Source: Sandaracinaceae bacterium | GTDB taxonomy: Bacteria > Myxococcota_A > Polyangia > Polyangiales > Houyiibacteriaceae | Direction: 5' to 3' | Length of the DNA: 64,000 nt | Assembly (NCBI GenBank): GCA_020633055.1 | Contig: JACKEJ010000007.1 | Location: forward strand, 248,001 to 312,000 | Shown: piece by piece, positions 51,919 to 60,371 of the stretch | How positions within the stretch are numbered: the first letter of the stretch is position 1 | Layout of the letters: the number at the start of each line of letters is the position of its first letter | Translations under genes and position numbers: made by a program | Notes under the pieces: model-generated | The model's input: only the letters and a program-made list of their open reading frames with translations | What the model was told of the DNA's origin: nothing | The model's database searches: none

Positions 51919-53922
51919 ATGACCACAGCGACAACCAACGTCTTCATTACTGGGGGCACGGGCCTGATTGGGCGCTTCACGGTGGCCGGCCTCCTACGTC
52001 GAGGCGCGCACGTCAGCCTCCTGGTGCGCCCTGCGTCCCTCGGCAGCCGCGCCGAGCGCCTCGAGCAGCTGCGCGCCGTGAGCGCGGAACCCGGCTGCAG
52101 CGGGTCGCTGACGGTGGTGACGGGCGACGCGGGCCTGCCGGGACTGGGCCTGGACGAGCCTGGCCGGGTGGCCCTGCGCGGCGCGCAACACGTGTTCCAT
52201 CTGGCCGCGCTGTACGACATCACCGCCAGCGAGGAGGCGTTGCTCGCGGCGAACGCGGTGGGCACGCGGCACCTGCTCGAGGCCCTCGGCCCGAACTTTC
52301 GCGGTGTGCTCCACCACGTGAGCAGCATCGCCGTGGCGGGGGACTATCAAGGCACGTTCAGCGAGACGATGTTCGACGAGGGGCAGTCGTTCCCGCACGC
52401 CTACCATCGCAGCAAGTACGACGCGGAGCGGCAGGTGCGCGCCTCGGGGCTCGCGTACCGCGTCTACCGTCCGAGCGCCGTGGTGGGCCACAGCCAGACG
52501 GGCGAGATGGACCGGGTGGACGGACCGTACCTGGGCTTCGAGGGCCTGCAGCAGCTCGCGGGCACCTTCCCGCGCTGGGTGAGGCTGCCGATGCCCAAGA
52601 TCCGCGGCCGGATGAACCTGGTGCCCGTCGACTATGTCGCGGACGCCCTGGTGCACATCGGGCTGGCCGCGCGTCCAGACGACGACGCCTCGCACGGGCG
52701 CGTGTTTCACCTGGTGGACCCCGCGCCACCCAGCTTCGCGGCCATGACGGGGCTGTTCTTGCGGGAGATGCACGGCCCGGGGCTTGGCGTCCAGGTGGAC
52801 GTGCGGTCCGTCCCCGGTGTGGAGAACGCTCTGAACCTCGCGAACATGCTGCCCAGCGTGGCCACACTGCGCCGCGACGTCCTGGAAGATCTCGGCCTGC
52901 CCGCCGAGGGGCTCTCCGCGCTCAACCTGCGCGTGCGGTTCGACGATCATCACACGCAAGCGGCCCTCGCCGGGACCGGCGTCGCGTGCCCGCGCCTCGC
53001 GGACTACGTGCGCCCCATGGTGCGCTACTACGACGACCACCTTTCGTATGCGCACCAGCGCCCCGCCCGCTACGCGCGCGCCCTCGCTGGCCAGCGCGTG
53101 CTCGTCACCGGCGCGTCACGCGGCATCGGCGCCGAGGTCGCGCGTCAAGCCGCGCGGGCGGGCGCGGAGCTCCTGCTGGTGGCGCGTGGCGGCGAGGCCC
53201 TCGAGGTGCTGGCGAGCGAGCTGCGCAGCACGGGTGGGCGTGTGACCGTCTACCCGACGGACCTGTCGGATCTCGCGGCGGTCGACGCTCTCGCGGCCCG
53301 GGTCACGGAGGAGCACGGCGGGGTGGACGTGCTCGTGCACAACGCGGCGCACAGCATAAGGCGCAGCATCGCGGAGAGCCGCACACGCTTCCACGACTAC
53401 GAGCGCACCATGCAGCTCAACTACTTCGCCCCCGTGCGCCTGACGATGCAGCTGCTGCCGGGGCTGCGCGAGCGTGGGGGCAGCGTCTGCCACGTGCTCA
53501 CCATGGGGGTGCTCATCCCGGGGCCCTTCTTCTCGGCCTACCTCGCCAGCAAGGCGGCGCTGGAGGCGTTCGGGAACTCGCTCGCGGCCGAGTGCCACCA
53601 CGAGGGCGTGCACGTGAGCAACATCTACTTGCCGCTGGTACGCACCGAGATGATGGCGCCCACGAAGGAGTACGCGGACCGCAAGGACATCATGACCCCC
53701 GAGCGCGCCGCGCACATGGTGCTGGACGGTGTGGTGGACCGGCGGCGCCTGGTGATGACGGGCCAGGGGCGCTTCTACTCGATCTCGAACCGCGTCTCGC
53801 CAAAGACCACCACGCGCATCCTGAACCTCCTGCATCGGGTCTTCCCGGAGCACGGAGCGCCCACGGAGTTCCCCGTCGAGAAGGCATTGTTGACACGCTT
53901 CCTCGGTGGGTCTCCCGTGTAG
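51919..53922 (+). CDS. Two-module SDR: acyl-CoA reductase-like (NAD_binding_4 plus classical SDR)
   Basis: A 667-residue protein with two SDR modules. The N-terminal extended SDR (about 1-380) has VFITGGTGLIGRFTVAGLL and Y-x3-K in YHRSK. The C-terminal classical SDR (about 390-650) has VTGASRGIGAEVARQAA, HNAAHSIRRS and YLASKAALEAFG. The same architecture occurs in fatty acyl-CoA reductases of Marinobacter and mycobacteria (AcrA1-like), which reduce acyl-CoA to aldehyde or alcohol. It is under probable control of the divergent AraC regulator. Substrate not shown. ATG at 51919 starts the first Rossmann fold. Confidence 0.82.
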   Translation: MTTATTNVFITGGTGLIGRFTVAGLLRRGAHVSLLVRPASLGSRAERLEQLRAVSAEPGCSGSLTVVTGDAGLPGLGLDEPGRVALRGAQHVFHLAALYDITASEEALLAANAVGTRHLLEALGPNFRGVLHHVSSIAVAGDYQGTFSETMFDEGQSFPHAYHRSKYDAERQVRASGLAYRVYRPSAVVGHSQTGEMDRVDGPYLGFEGLQQLAGTFPRWVRLPMPKIRGRMNLVPVDYVADALVHIGLAARPDDDASHGRVFHLVDPAPPSFAAMTGLFLREMHGPGLGVQVDVRSVPGVENALNLANMLPSVATLRRDVLEDLGLPAEGLSALNLRVRFDDHHTQAALAGTGVACPRLADYVRPMVRYYDDHLSYAHQRPARYARALAGQRVLVTGASRGIGAEVARQAARAGAELLLVARGGEALEVLASELRSTGGRVTVYPTDLSDLAAVDALAARVTEEHGGVDVLVHNAAHSIRRSIAESRTRFHDYERTMQLNYFAPVRLTMQLLPGLRERGGSVCHVLTMGVLIPGPFFSAYLASKAALEAFGNSLAAECHHEGVHVSNIYLPLVRTEMMAPTKEYADRKDIMTPERAAHMVLDGVVDRRRLVMTGQGRFYSISNRVSPKTTTRILNLLHRVFPEHGAPTEFPVEKALLTRFLGGSPV

Positions 53923-54052
53923 CGACGGGACCGCGGCTACGTTGCGTCTCGCTGACGGCACACGACGCGCGACGACAGGACGTGTCAGGATGGGCGGCGT
54001 CCGACAGCGCCGACAGTGACCGCGTCCTCCCTGGTGTGCCACGCTGACGCCC

Positions 54053-54640
54053 ATGAGCGACGACGCCGATCTCCCGTGCGGCTGGGCCCCCGCGCACGAC
54101 GCCCTGTACCGCGGCTACCACGACACCGAGTGGGGGGTGCCCGAGCGCGACTCCCGCGCGCTGTGGGAGAAGTTCCAGTTGGACGGATTCCAGGCGGGGC
54201 TCGCGTGGATCACCATCCTGCGCAAGCGCGCCAGCATGCGCGAAGAGTTCGAGGGGTTCGTCCCGGAGGTCATCGCGCGTTGGGACGATGCACGGGTCGA
54301 GCGAGCCCTTTCGAACCCAGGGATCATCCGTAGCCGCGCCAAAGTGCAAGCGACCATCGGGAACGCCAAGGCGTACCTGCGCATGAGGGAGGGTGGCCTC
54401 GAATTCTCGGACTATTTGTGGGCCTTCGTAGACGGCAAGCCCCTCGATGGGCGCCTCGAGAGCTGGCGATCGGTCCCTGCCAAGACAGCCCTCTCCGAGC
54501 GCCTGGCGAAAGACATGAAGAAGCGCGGCTTCACGTTCTGTGGCCCCACCATCGTCTACGCGTGCATGCAGGCAGTGGGGATGGTGAACGACCACGAAAT
54601 CCGCTGTCCTCGGTATCGTGAAGTAAAAATGTCCAACTGA
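54053..54640 (+). CDS. tag: DNA-3-methyladenine glycosylase I
   Basis: A 195-residue protein of the Tag family: CGWAPAHDALYRGYHDTEWGVPERDSR at the N-terminus, GFQAGLAWITILRKR, and the zinc ligand end FCGPTIVYACMQAVGMVNDHEIRCP, where the Cys/His set of E. coli Tag is kept. It removes 3-methyladenine from alkylated DNA. It follows the acyl-CoA reductase-like gene by 130 nt. The segment downstream (54641-54806) is AT-rich and without a gene. Confidence 0.95.
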   Translation: MSDDADLPCGWAPAHDALYRGYHDTEWGVPERDSRALWEKFQLDGFQAGLAWITILRKRASMREEFEGFVPEVIARWDDARVERALSNPGIIRSRAKVQATIGNAKAYLRMREGGLEFSDYLWAFVDGKPLDGRLESWRSVPAKTALSERLAKDMKKRGFTFCGPTIVYACMQAVGMVNDHEIRCPRYREVKMSN

Positions 54641-54806
54641 GAGACTTCACGGTCGGTTTGTATACAGAATGTCAAGTGTGCGCGCGGGGAGCACGCCGTA
54701 CCTTCAAGAAATGACGACCATTCGGTCCTTCTTGCATTGTGCGAGTATACGTTTGTTGCGCAGAAGCGGCGCCACATACGGGCGAAAACACGGTATGGTT
54801 GCAGTC

Positions 54807-56390
54807 ATGCGTTCCCTCCGTGCCTGCTTCCTCGGCGTGCTCCTGTTGGCCGCCCCCTCGCTCTCGGCGGCCCAGATCGTCCAGCCCAACGGCATCGTCT
54901 ATCCCATCGACTCGACGGGGTCCACGGGCGAGGTGCAGCTCTTCACGCTGTTCAGCGGTCGCGGTGAGACAATCGATTACATCAACGACGCCAGCGAGCA
55001 GCCGAACGCTTTCTCACCGCTATGTGACTTCACAGCCACGCTGGTTCTGCGCCAAACGGCTTCCTCGCTCAACGTGGGTTGGTACAACGTGACGGGCACG
55101 GCCCCCACGGCTTCCGAGATCTACCCGATCTTCTCGGGCGCCCTGACGAACGCGGACCTCGGTGTCACGGTCACGGGCCAGACCATTCGTGAGAGCGACG
55201 ACTACGCGGGGGGGCTGATCGGCTTCGCGCTCATCCGCTCGGGTACCCCGAGCTACTACTTCACGGAGCGGCAGTACAACCCGGAGTGCACGGGTGGGCC
55301 GTGCGATGACGGGGCGCCTGCGTACGTGGGGCGATGGATCATGAGCCTGAGCTACCAGTCGACGGTGGAGCCGAACGCGTTCTACGTGGCGTTCGAGGAC
55401 GGCGGCGCGAACGCGACCGGGTGGAGCAACGACGGCGACTACAACGACTACGTGTTCTACTTCACGGGCATCACCTGCTCGGGCGCGGGCGAGACGTGCG
55501 ACGTGCCGGGGGCGATGGGCATCTGCGCGCAGGGGCTGACGCAGTGCGATGGCGCAGCGCTCGAGTGCATCCCGGTCAACGTGATGAGCACGGAGAGCTG
55601 CGACGGCCTGGACAACGACTGCGACGGCGAGGTGGACGACGGCGACCTCTGCGGGAGCGGGTCCGTGTGCGTCAACGGCCAGTGCGTGGGGCGCTGCAAC
55701 GAGTTCGGCTGCAGCAACCCCGACCTGACGTGCGAGGAGAGCACGGGGCGTTGCTACGAGCCGGCGTGCGAGAACGTGAGCTGCCCCTCGGGCGAGGTCT
55801 GCCGCGGGGGTGACTGCGTGGGCCCGTGCGACGGCGTGGTCTGCCCCGGCGCCCAGGTGTGTCGCGTGGGCGCCTGCGTGGACCCCTGCGCGAACGTCAC
55901 CTGCGGCGCCATGAAGGTGTGCGAGGGCGGTATCTGCGTGGACACCTGCAGCTGCACCGGCTGCGGCGCCGGCTTCAGCTGCGCAGCCACGGGCCAGTGC
56001 CTCGACACGGACTGCGTGAACGTCAGCTGCGCCGCAGGCACCGTCTGCGACCCCAGCAACGGCAACTGCGTCGACGCGTGCATCGGCGCGGTGTGCCCCG
56101 ACGGACAGATGTGTACCGCCGGAAGCTGCGTCGACATCCCCATCTCGACACCCGACGGTGGCACCGGCACCGGCAACGACATGGGCACCGGCAACAACCT
56201 CGACGCCGGTGGCAGCGGCGCGGACGGTGGCGGCAACGGCTCGGACGCCGGCGACGGACGGCCGCGCACGGTCGACAGCGGCTGTGGCTGCCGCGTGCCA
56301 GCGCATGGCGCTCAGGATACCCCCGTCGTGGCGCTGCTGGCGTTGCTCGGGCTCTGCGTGCTGCGTCGCCGCCAACGCGCGAACAACTGA
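54807..56390 (+). CDS. Secreted Cys-rich protein with MYXO-CTERM-like ending, copy 1
   Basis: A 527-residue protein with signal peptide MRSLRACFLGVLLLAAPSLSA. Residues about 25-220 form a DUF4114-like domain (GRGETIDYINDASEQPNAFSP, then GWSNDGDYNDYVFYF). A MopE-like metal-binding motif (CDGLDNDCDGEVDDGDLC) and several EGF-like Cys repeats (about 270-435) follow. A Gly/Asp/Thr-rich spacer leads to SGCGCRVP, one hydrophobic helix and an RRRQR tail: the pattern of MYXO-CTERM sorting. Residues about 150-485 are identical to copy 2. It is probably displayed or shed at the cell surface. The second ATG (54807) fits the signal peptide better than 54795. Confidence 0.8.
   Translation: MRSLRACFLGVLLLAAPSLSAAQIVQPNGIVYPIDSTGSTGEVQLFTLFSGRGETIDYINDASEQPNAFSPLCDFTATLVLRQTASSLNVGWYNVTGTAPTASEIYPIFSGALTNADLGVTVTGQTIRESDDYAGGLIGFALIRSGTPSYYFTERQYNPECTGGPCDDGAPAYVGRWIMSLSYQSTVEPNAFYVAFEDGGANATGWSNDGDYNDYVFYFTGITCSGAGETCDVPGAMGICAQGLTQCDGAALECIPVNVMSTESCDGLDNDCDGEVDDGDLCGSGSVCVNGQCVGRCNEFGCSNPDLTCEESTGRCYEPACENVSCPSGEVCRGGDCVGPCDGVVCPGAQVCRVGACVDPCANVTCGAMKVCEGGICVDTCSCTGCGAGFSCAATGQCLDTDCVNVSCAAGTVCDPSNGNCVDACIGAVCPDGQMCTAGSCVDIPISTPDGGTGTGNDMGTGNNLDAGGSGADGGGNGSDAGDGRPRTVDSGCGCRVPAHGAQDTPVVALLALLGLCVLRRRQRANN
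55253..56263 (+). repeat. Direct repeat unit 1 (1,011 bp) of tandem surface genes
   Basis: Aligns with 56883-57893 at a constant offset of 1630 bp; I find only two base differences (56162 C versus T, 56222 G versus C), both synonymous. Flanks of the repeat on both sides are far less similar. Suggests recent gene conversion or partial duplication. Confidence 0.9.
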
Positions 56391-56436
56391 ATCAGACGAA
56401 AAGGCTCTCCCCCCAAACGCTCCAGGATCGAACTCC

Positions 56437-58020
56437 ATGACCTTCGTACGTGCCGCTCGCCTTCCTCTCTTGATGTCCTTGGTGCTCGCATCTCCGGTCG
56501 CGGTCTCGGCGCAGATCACGCAGCCGGACGGCAACGTCTACCCGGTCGATTCGGGCTCGGAGGTGCAGCTCTTCACGCTCTTCAGCAATCGCGGCGAGAC
56601 CATCGACTACATCAACGACGCCAGCGAGCAGCCGAACGCCTTCTCGCCGTTGTGCGACTTCACCGCGACGCTGGTGCTGAAGCAGTCGAGCTCGACGCTC
56701 AACGTGGGGTGGTACAACGTGACGGGCACGGCCCCCACGGCCTCCGAGATCTACCCGATCTTCGCGAACCCGCTGACCAGCGGCTCCGTCGGTGTCACGG
56801 TCACGGGTCAGACCATTCGTGAGAGCGACGACTACGCGGGGGGGCTGATCGGCTTCGCGCTGATTCGGGCGTCGGCGCCGGACTACTACTTCACGGAGCG
56901 GCAGTACAACCCGGAGTGCACGGGTGGGCCGTGCGATGACGGGGCGCCTGCGTACGTGGGGCGATGGATCATGAGCCTGAGCTACCAGTCGACGGTGGAG
57001 CCGAACGCGTTCTACGTGGCGTTCGAGGACGGCGGCGCGAACGCGACCGGGTGGAGCAACGACGGCGACTACAACGACTACGTGTTCTACTTCACGGGCA
57101 TCACCTGCTCGGGCGCGGGCGAGACGTGCGACGTGCCGGGGGCGATGGGCATCTGCGCGCAGGGGCTGACGCAGTGCGATGGCGCAGCGCTCGAGTGCAT
57201 CCCGGTCAACGTGATGAGCACGGAGAGCTGCGACGGCCTGGACAACGACTGCGACGGCGAGGTGGACGACGGCGACCTCTGCGGGAGCGGGTCCGTGTGC
57301 GTCAACGGCCAGTGCGTGGGGCGCTGCAACGAGTTCGGCTGCAGCAACCCCGACCTGACGTGCGAGGAGAGCACGGGGCGTTGCTACGAGCCGGCGTGCG
57401 AGAACGTGAGCTGCCCCTCGGGCGAGGTCTGCCGCGGGGGTGACTGCGTGGGCCCGTGCGACGGCGTGGTCTGCCCCGGCGCCCAGGTGTGTCGCGTGGG
57501 CGCCTGCGTGGACCCCTGCGCGAACGTCACCTGCGGCGCCATGAAGGTGTGCGAGGGCGGTATCTGCGTGGACACCTGCAGCTGCACCGGCTGCGGCGCC
57601 GGCTTCAGCTGCGCAGCCACGGGCCAGTGCCTCGACACGGACTGCGTGAACGTCAGCTGCGCCGCAGGCACCGTCTGCGACCCCAGCAACGGCAACTGCG
57701 TCGACGCGTGCATCGGCGCGGTGTGCCCCGACGGACAGATGTGTACCGCCGGAAGCTGCGTCGACATCCCCATCTCGACACCCGACGGTGGTACCGGCAC
57801 CGGCAACGACATGGGCACCGGCAACAACCTCGACGCCGGTGGCAGCGGCGCCGACGGTGGCGGCAACGGCTCGGACGCCGGCGACGGACGGCCCAGGCCT
57901 CCCGTGAGCAGCGGCTGCGGCTGCAGGGTGCCTGACCCCGCGGCACCGGAGGCCCCCGTCGCGGCTTGGCTCGCGGTGCTGGGTCTGGCGTTGTCCGCAC
58001 GGCGTCGACGTCGGCGCTGA
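56437..58020 (+). CDS. Secreted Cys-rich protein with MYXO-CTERM-like ending, copy 2
   Basis: A 527-residue tandem paralogue of the 54807 gene, 46 nt downstream. The signal peptide differs (MTFVRAARLPLLMSLVLASP). The first 145 residues are clearly diverged from copy 1, whereas residues about 150-485 are identical to it in protein. It has the same domain order: N-terminal DUF4114-like, MopE-like CDGLDNDCDGE, EGF-like Cys repeats, SGCGCRVP, hydrophobic helix and an RRRRR tail. It likely shares the copy-1 promoter. The Cys spacing suggests stable disulfides outside the cell. Confidence 0.8.
   Translation: MTFVRAARLPLLMSLVLASPVAVSAQITQPDGNVYPVDSGSEVQLFTLFSNRGETIDYINDASEQPNAFSPLCDFTATLVLKQSSSTLNVGWYNVTGTAPTASEIYPIFANPLTSGSVGVTVTGQTIRESDDYAGGLIGFALIRASAPDYYFTERQYNPECTGGPCDDGAPAYVGRWIMSLSYQSTVEPNAFYVAFEDGGANATGWSNDGDYNDYVFYFTGITCSGAGETCDVPGAMGICAQGLTQCDGAALECIPVNVMSTESCDGLDNDCDGEVDDGDLCGSGSVCVNGQCVGRCNEFGCSNPDLTCEESTGRCYEPACENVSCPSGEVCRGGDCVGPCDGVVCPGAQVCRVGACVDPCANVTCGAMKVCEGGICVDTCSCTGCGAGFSCAATGQCLDTDCVNVSCAAGTVCDPSNGNCVDACIGAVCPDGQMCTAGSCVDIPISTPDGGTGTGNDMGTGNNLDAGGSGADGGGNGSDAGDGRPRPPVSSGCGCRVPDPAAPEAPVAAWLAVLGLALSARRRRRR
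56883..57893 (+). repeat. Direct repeat unit 2 (1,011 bp) of tandem surface genes
   Basis: Second copy of the 1,011-bp block, see 55253-56263. Boundaries are abrupt: upstream, the paired sequences differ at about one base in five; downstream, similarity stops right after GGACGGCC. Confidence 0.9.
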
Positions 58021-58066
58021 CCGCAGAGGAGCCCCTCACGACGCTTGGACGCCCCCATCACGACGC

Positions 58067-58095
58067 AGGACCCTGCCACGACCAGGCAGGGTTCT
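58067..58095. terminator. Hairpin between convergent genes
   Basis: An 11-bp stem AGGACCCTGCC/GGCAGGGTTCT with one G-T pair and a 7-nt loop, located between the copy-2 surface gene (stop 58020) and the beta-lactamase-like gene (stop 58126). No T-run. Probable bidirectional terminator. Confidence 0.55.
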
Positions 58096-58125
58096 ATGTG
58101 GTGCGGAGACCGCCCGAACGAGAAC

Positions 58126-59358
58126 TCACGCGCGACGCGCGGCGCACTCGTGGGCGACGGCGCACAGCGCGAGAGCCCGCGGCGACCGGATCATGTGGTC
58201 CATCTTGTTCATGGCATAGCCCATTGCGACGCGTGCGACCGGGTCCGCCCAGGCGAGCGATCCGCCAGCGCCGGCGTGCCCGAAGCCCTCCCGGTGGGGC
58301 GCGAACATGCCGGCGTTCTCCTTCAGGAACCCCTGACTCCACCCGACGGGCTTCTGCAGCACGCGGTCGTGTTCCGACCAGCCCCCCCCGTGCATCACGG
58401 GCTCGAGGAGCTCGGGGCGGACCAGCCGCACACCGTCGATCTCGCCCCCGTTGGCGAGCGCGGCGAAGACGCGGCAGAGCCCGCGCGCGTTGGCCACACC
58501 GTTGCCCCACGGCAGCTCGAGGGCGTGGATTCGACGCGTGTTGAAGTTCTGGATGCCGGCAGGACCGAGCTCCCGCGGATGTGCGAACGCCCGCTGTGCG
58601 TCCCCGCCGCGTGCCACGTTGCGGTACACACGGCCCTCCGTGCTGTCCGAGGCGAGGAGCTTGGGGATGATCTTGGTCAGTCGCTCGCGCGTGGTGACTG
58701 GGTAGTTCGTCGCGACACGCGCCTCGTGCGATTCTGGCAGGCCGATGAACGCATCGGCCCCGAGTGGTCCCGCCACCTCACGCGCGAAGAACGAGCCCAC
58801 TGACTCTCCCGTGATACATCGAAAGAGCTCGGCCGCGTAGAGGCCGTACGTGACCGCGTGATACCCCTGATCCTGCCCTGGGGGCCAATGCGGAGCCTGC
58901 CTGGCGAGTACGTCGGCGACATACGCTGGGCGCTGGACGATGTCGTCGACGGTGACCGCCTGATCCAGAGCGTGGAGGCCAGCGCGGTGGTCCAAGAGGG
59001 TGCGGACGGTGATGCGAGCTTTCCCACGCTCTGCAAAGGCTGGCCAATAGCTGGCGACCGGCGCGTCGTAGTCGAGCAGGCCACGCTCCGCGAGCATCAA
59101 GAACGCGGTGGCGACGAGCCCCTTCGTACACGAGAACACCGTAGCGAGCGTGTCCCGTTCCCACGGGCGACATCGCTCGACGTTCATCAGCCCGCCCCAC
59201 AGGTCCACCACGACCTCTCCGGCGTGCCACACGCACACGCTCGCTCCCCACTCCTCTCCTCGGTCGAACGCCGCTTGGAACGTGGCCCGGACAGGCTCGA
59301 AGTCGGGGTGGACATGGCCAGACACCTGGCCGGCGCGGGACCGCTCGGGGAGGTTCAC
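58126..59358 (-). CDS. Class C beta-lactamase-like serine hydrolase
   Basis: About 410 residues with the penicillin-binding/esterase fold: VFSCTKGLVATAF (S-x2-K nucleophile motif), a Tyr motif in YHAVTYGLYAAEL and HAGAGGSLAWADP in place of KTG. No clear signal peptide. Such proteins are esterases or D-aminopeptidases rather than true beta-lactamases. Start taken as GTG 59358 (NLPERSRAGQVSGHV), since longer in-frame starts reach into the promoter of the divergent gene; this is uncertain. Confidence 0.82.
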   Translation of the reverse strand: MNLPERSRAGQVSGHVHPDFEPVRATFQAAFDRGEEWGASVCVWHAGEVVVDLWGGLMNVERCRPWERDTLATVFSCTKGLVATAFLMLAERGLLDYDAPVASYWPAFAERGKARITVRTLLDHRAGLHALDQAVTVDDIVQRPAYVADVLARQAPHWPPGQDQGYHAVTYGLYAAELFRCITGESVGSFFAREVAGPLGADAFIGLPESHEARVATNYPVTTRERLTKIIPKLLASDSTEGRVYRNVARGGDAQRAFAHPRELGPAGIQNFNTRRIHALELPWGNGVANARGLCRVFAALANGGEIDGVRLVRPELLEPVMHGGGWSEHDRVLQKPVGWSQGFLKENAGMFAPHREGFGHAGAGGSLAWADPVARVAMGYAMNKMDHMIRSPRALALCAVAHECAARRA

Positions 59359-59420
59359 GGAAGGCACGCTACCACGAAAAACGTTGTCTCCCAGGGCTAG
59401 CGAGGACATTCTGGCACTCA

Positions 59421-60320
59421 ATGACAACCAGAGCATTCTTGGGTACCGGCCTGTTGGGCACCGGCATGGCGGAGGGGGCGCTGAGCCGGGGCGACGCCGT
59501 GCACGTGTGGAATCGCACACCGGAACGCGCGGAGCCCCTGCGCGCGATGGGGGCGACGGTCCACGCGGAGGCGATGGCCACCCTCCCAGAGGCCGACGTC
59601 GTGCACCTCGTCCTGACGCATGACGACGCAGTGGACGCTGTGCTGGATGCGGTCGAGCCCGCGTTGTCCGTGTTGGTGGAGCGACGGGTCGTCATGGTCG
59701 ACCACTCGACGACCTCGCCCGCGGGCACCGCCGCCCGGGTCGAGCGCATGCAAGCGCGGGGGGTGCCCTATCTGCACGCGCCCGTCTTCATGTCGCCCAA
59801 CGCGGCGCGCTCCGCCCAGGGGACCATGATCGTCGCTGGCGACCCCGCGACCTTCGAGCGCGTCGCACCCTTGCTCGAGCCGATGACGGCGACGCTGCGA
59901 CATGTCGGCGCGCGCGCAGACCTGGCCGCCGCCATGAAGCTGTTCGGGAACGCCATGAACCTCGCCATGCTGCACGGGTTGGCGGACATCCTCACGATGG
60001 CCAGAGAGCTCGAGATCCCCGAAGAGCGCGCGCTCGACGTGTTCTCGGTCATCGACGTCCGTTACGTGCTCGAGGGGCGCGGCAGGAAGATGGCGGCGCA
60101 AGACGTCGCGCCCCTGTGGACGGTCGACGTGGCACGCAAGGATCTCGGCCTGATGATGCGGTGCGCTGGGGAGGCCGCCCTGCCCTCGTTGTCGGCCATC
60201 GCTGCGACGCTCGACGCTCGCCGCGCGGCGGGTGAGGGGGAGTTGGACGTCGCCGTCATTGGCCGCCGTCGCCCGGCACGTGCGGCAGCGGGCTCCGGGA
60301 CGGTAGACGACGGCTGTTGA
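59421..60320 (+). CDS. 3-hydroxyisobutyrate dehydrogenase-like oxidoreductase
   Basis: A 299-residue NAD(P)-dependent beta-hydroxyacid dehydrogenase/imine-reductase-like protein. The Rossmann motif is FLGTGLLGTGMAEGALSRG, and VWNRTPERAEPL carries the Arg that favours NADP. The catalytic Lys is in AAAMKLFGNAMNLAMLHGL. The C-terminal tail (from about 280) is Arg/Ala-rich and not part of the family core. It is 62 nt from the divergent hydrolase gene and 51 nt upstream of the D-aminoacylase-like gene, so it may be cotranscribed with the latter. Confidence 0.85.
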   Translation: MTTRAFLGTGLLGTGMAEGALSRGDAVHVWNRTPERAEPLRAMGATVHAEAMATLPEADVVHLVLTHDDAVDAVLDAVEPALSVLVERRVVMVDHSTTSPAGTAARVERMQARGVPYLHAPVFMSPNAARSAQGTMIVAGDPATFERVAPLLEPMTATLRHVGARADLAAAMKLFGNAMNLAMLHGLADILTMARELEIPEERALDVFSVIDVRYVLEGRGRKMAAQDVAPLWTVDVARKDLGLMMRCAGEAALPSLSAIAATLDARRAAGEGELDVAVIGRRRPARAAAGSGTVDDGC

Positions 60321-60371
60321 CTTTGTTGACACTGAGTGTCATTTTTGTCCCACCAACTGGGAGACCCGGAG

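Noticed and set aside
55020..56534. Long minus-strand frame across the first Cys-rich gene
   Set aside because: Shadow frame: the plus strand has signal peptide, Cys motifs and a sorting-type end, while the minus frame is repetitive Ala/Val/His/Arg.
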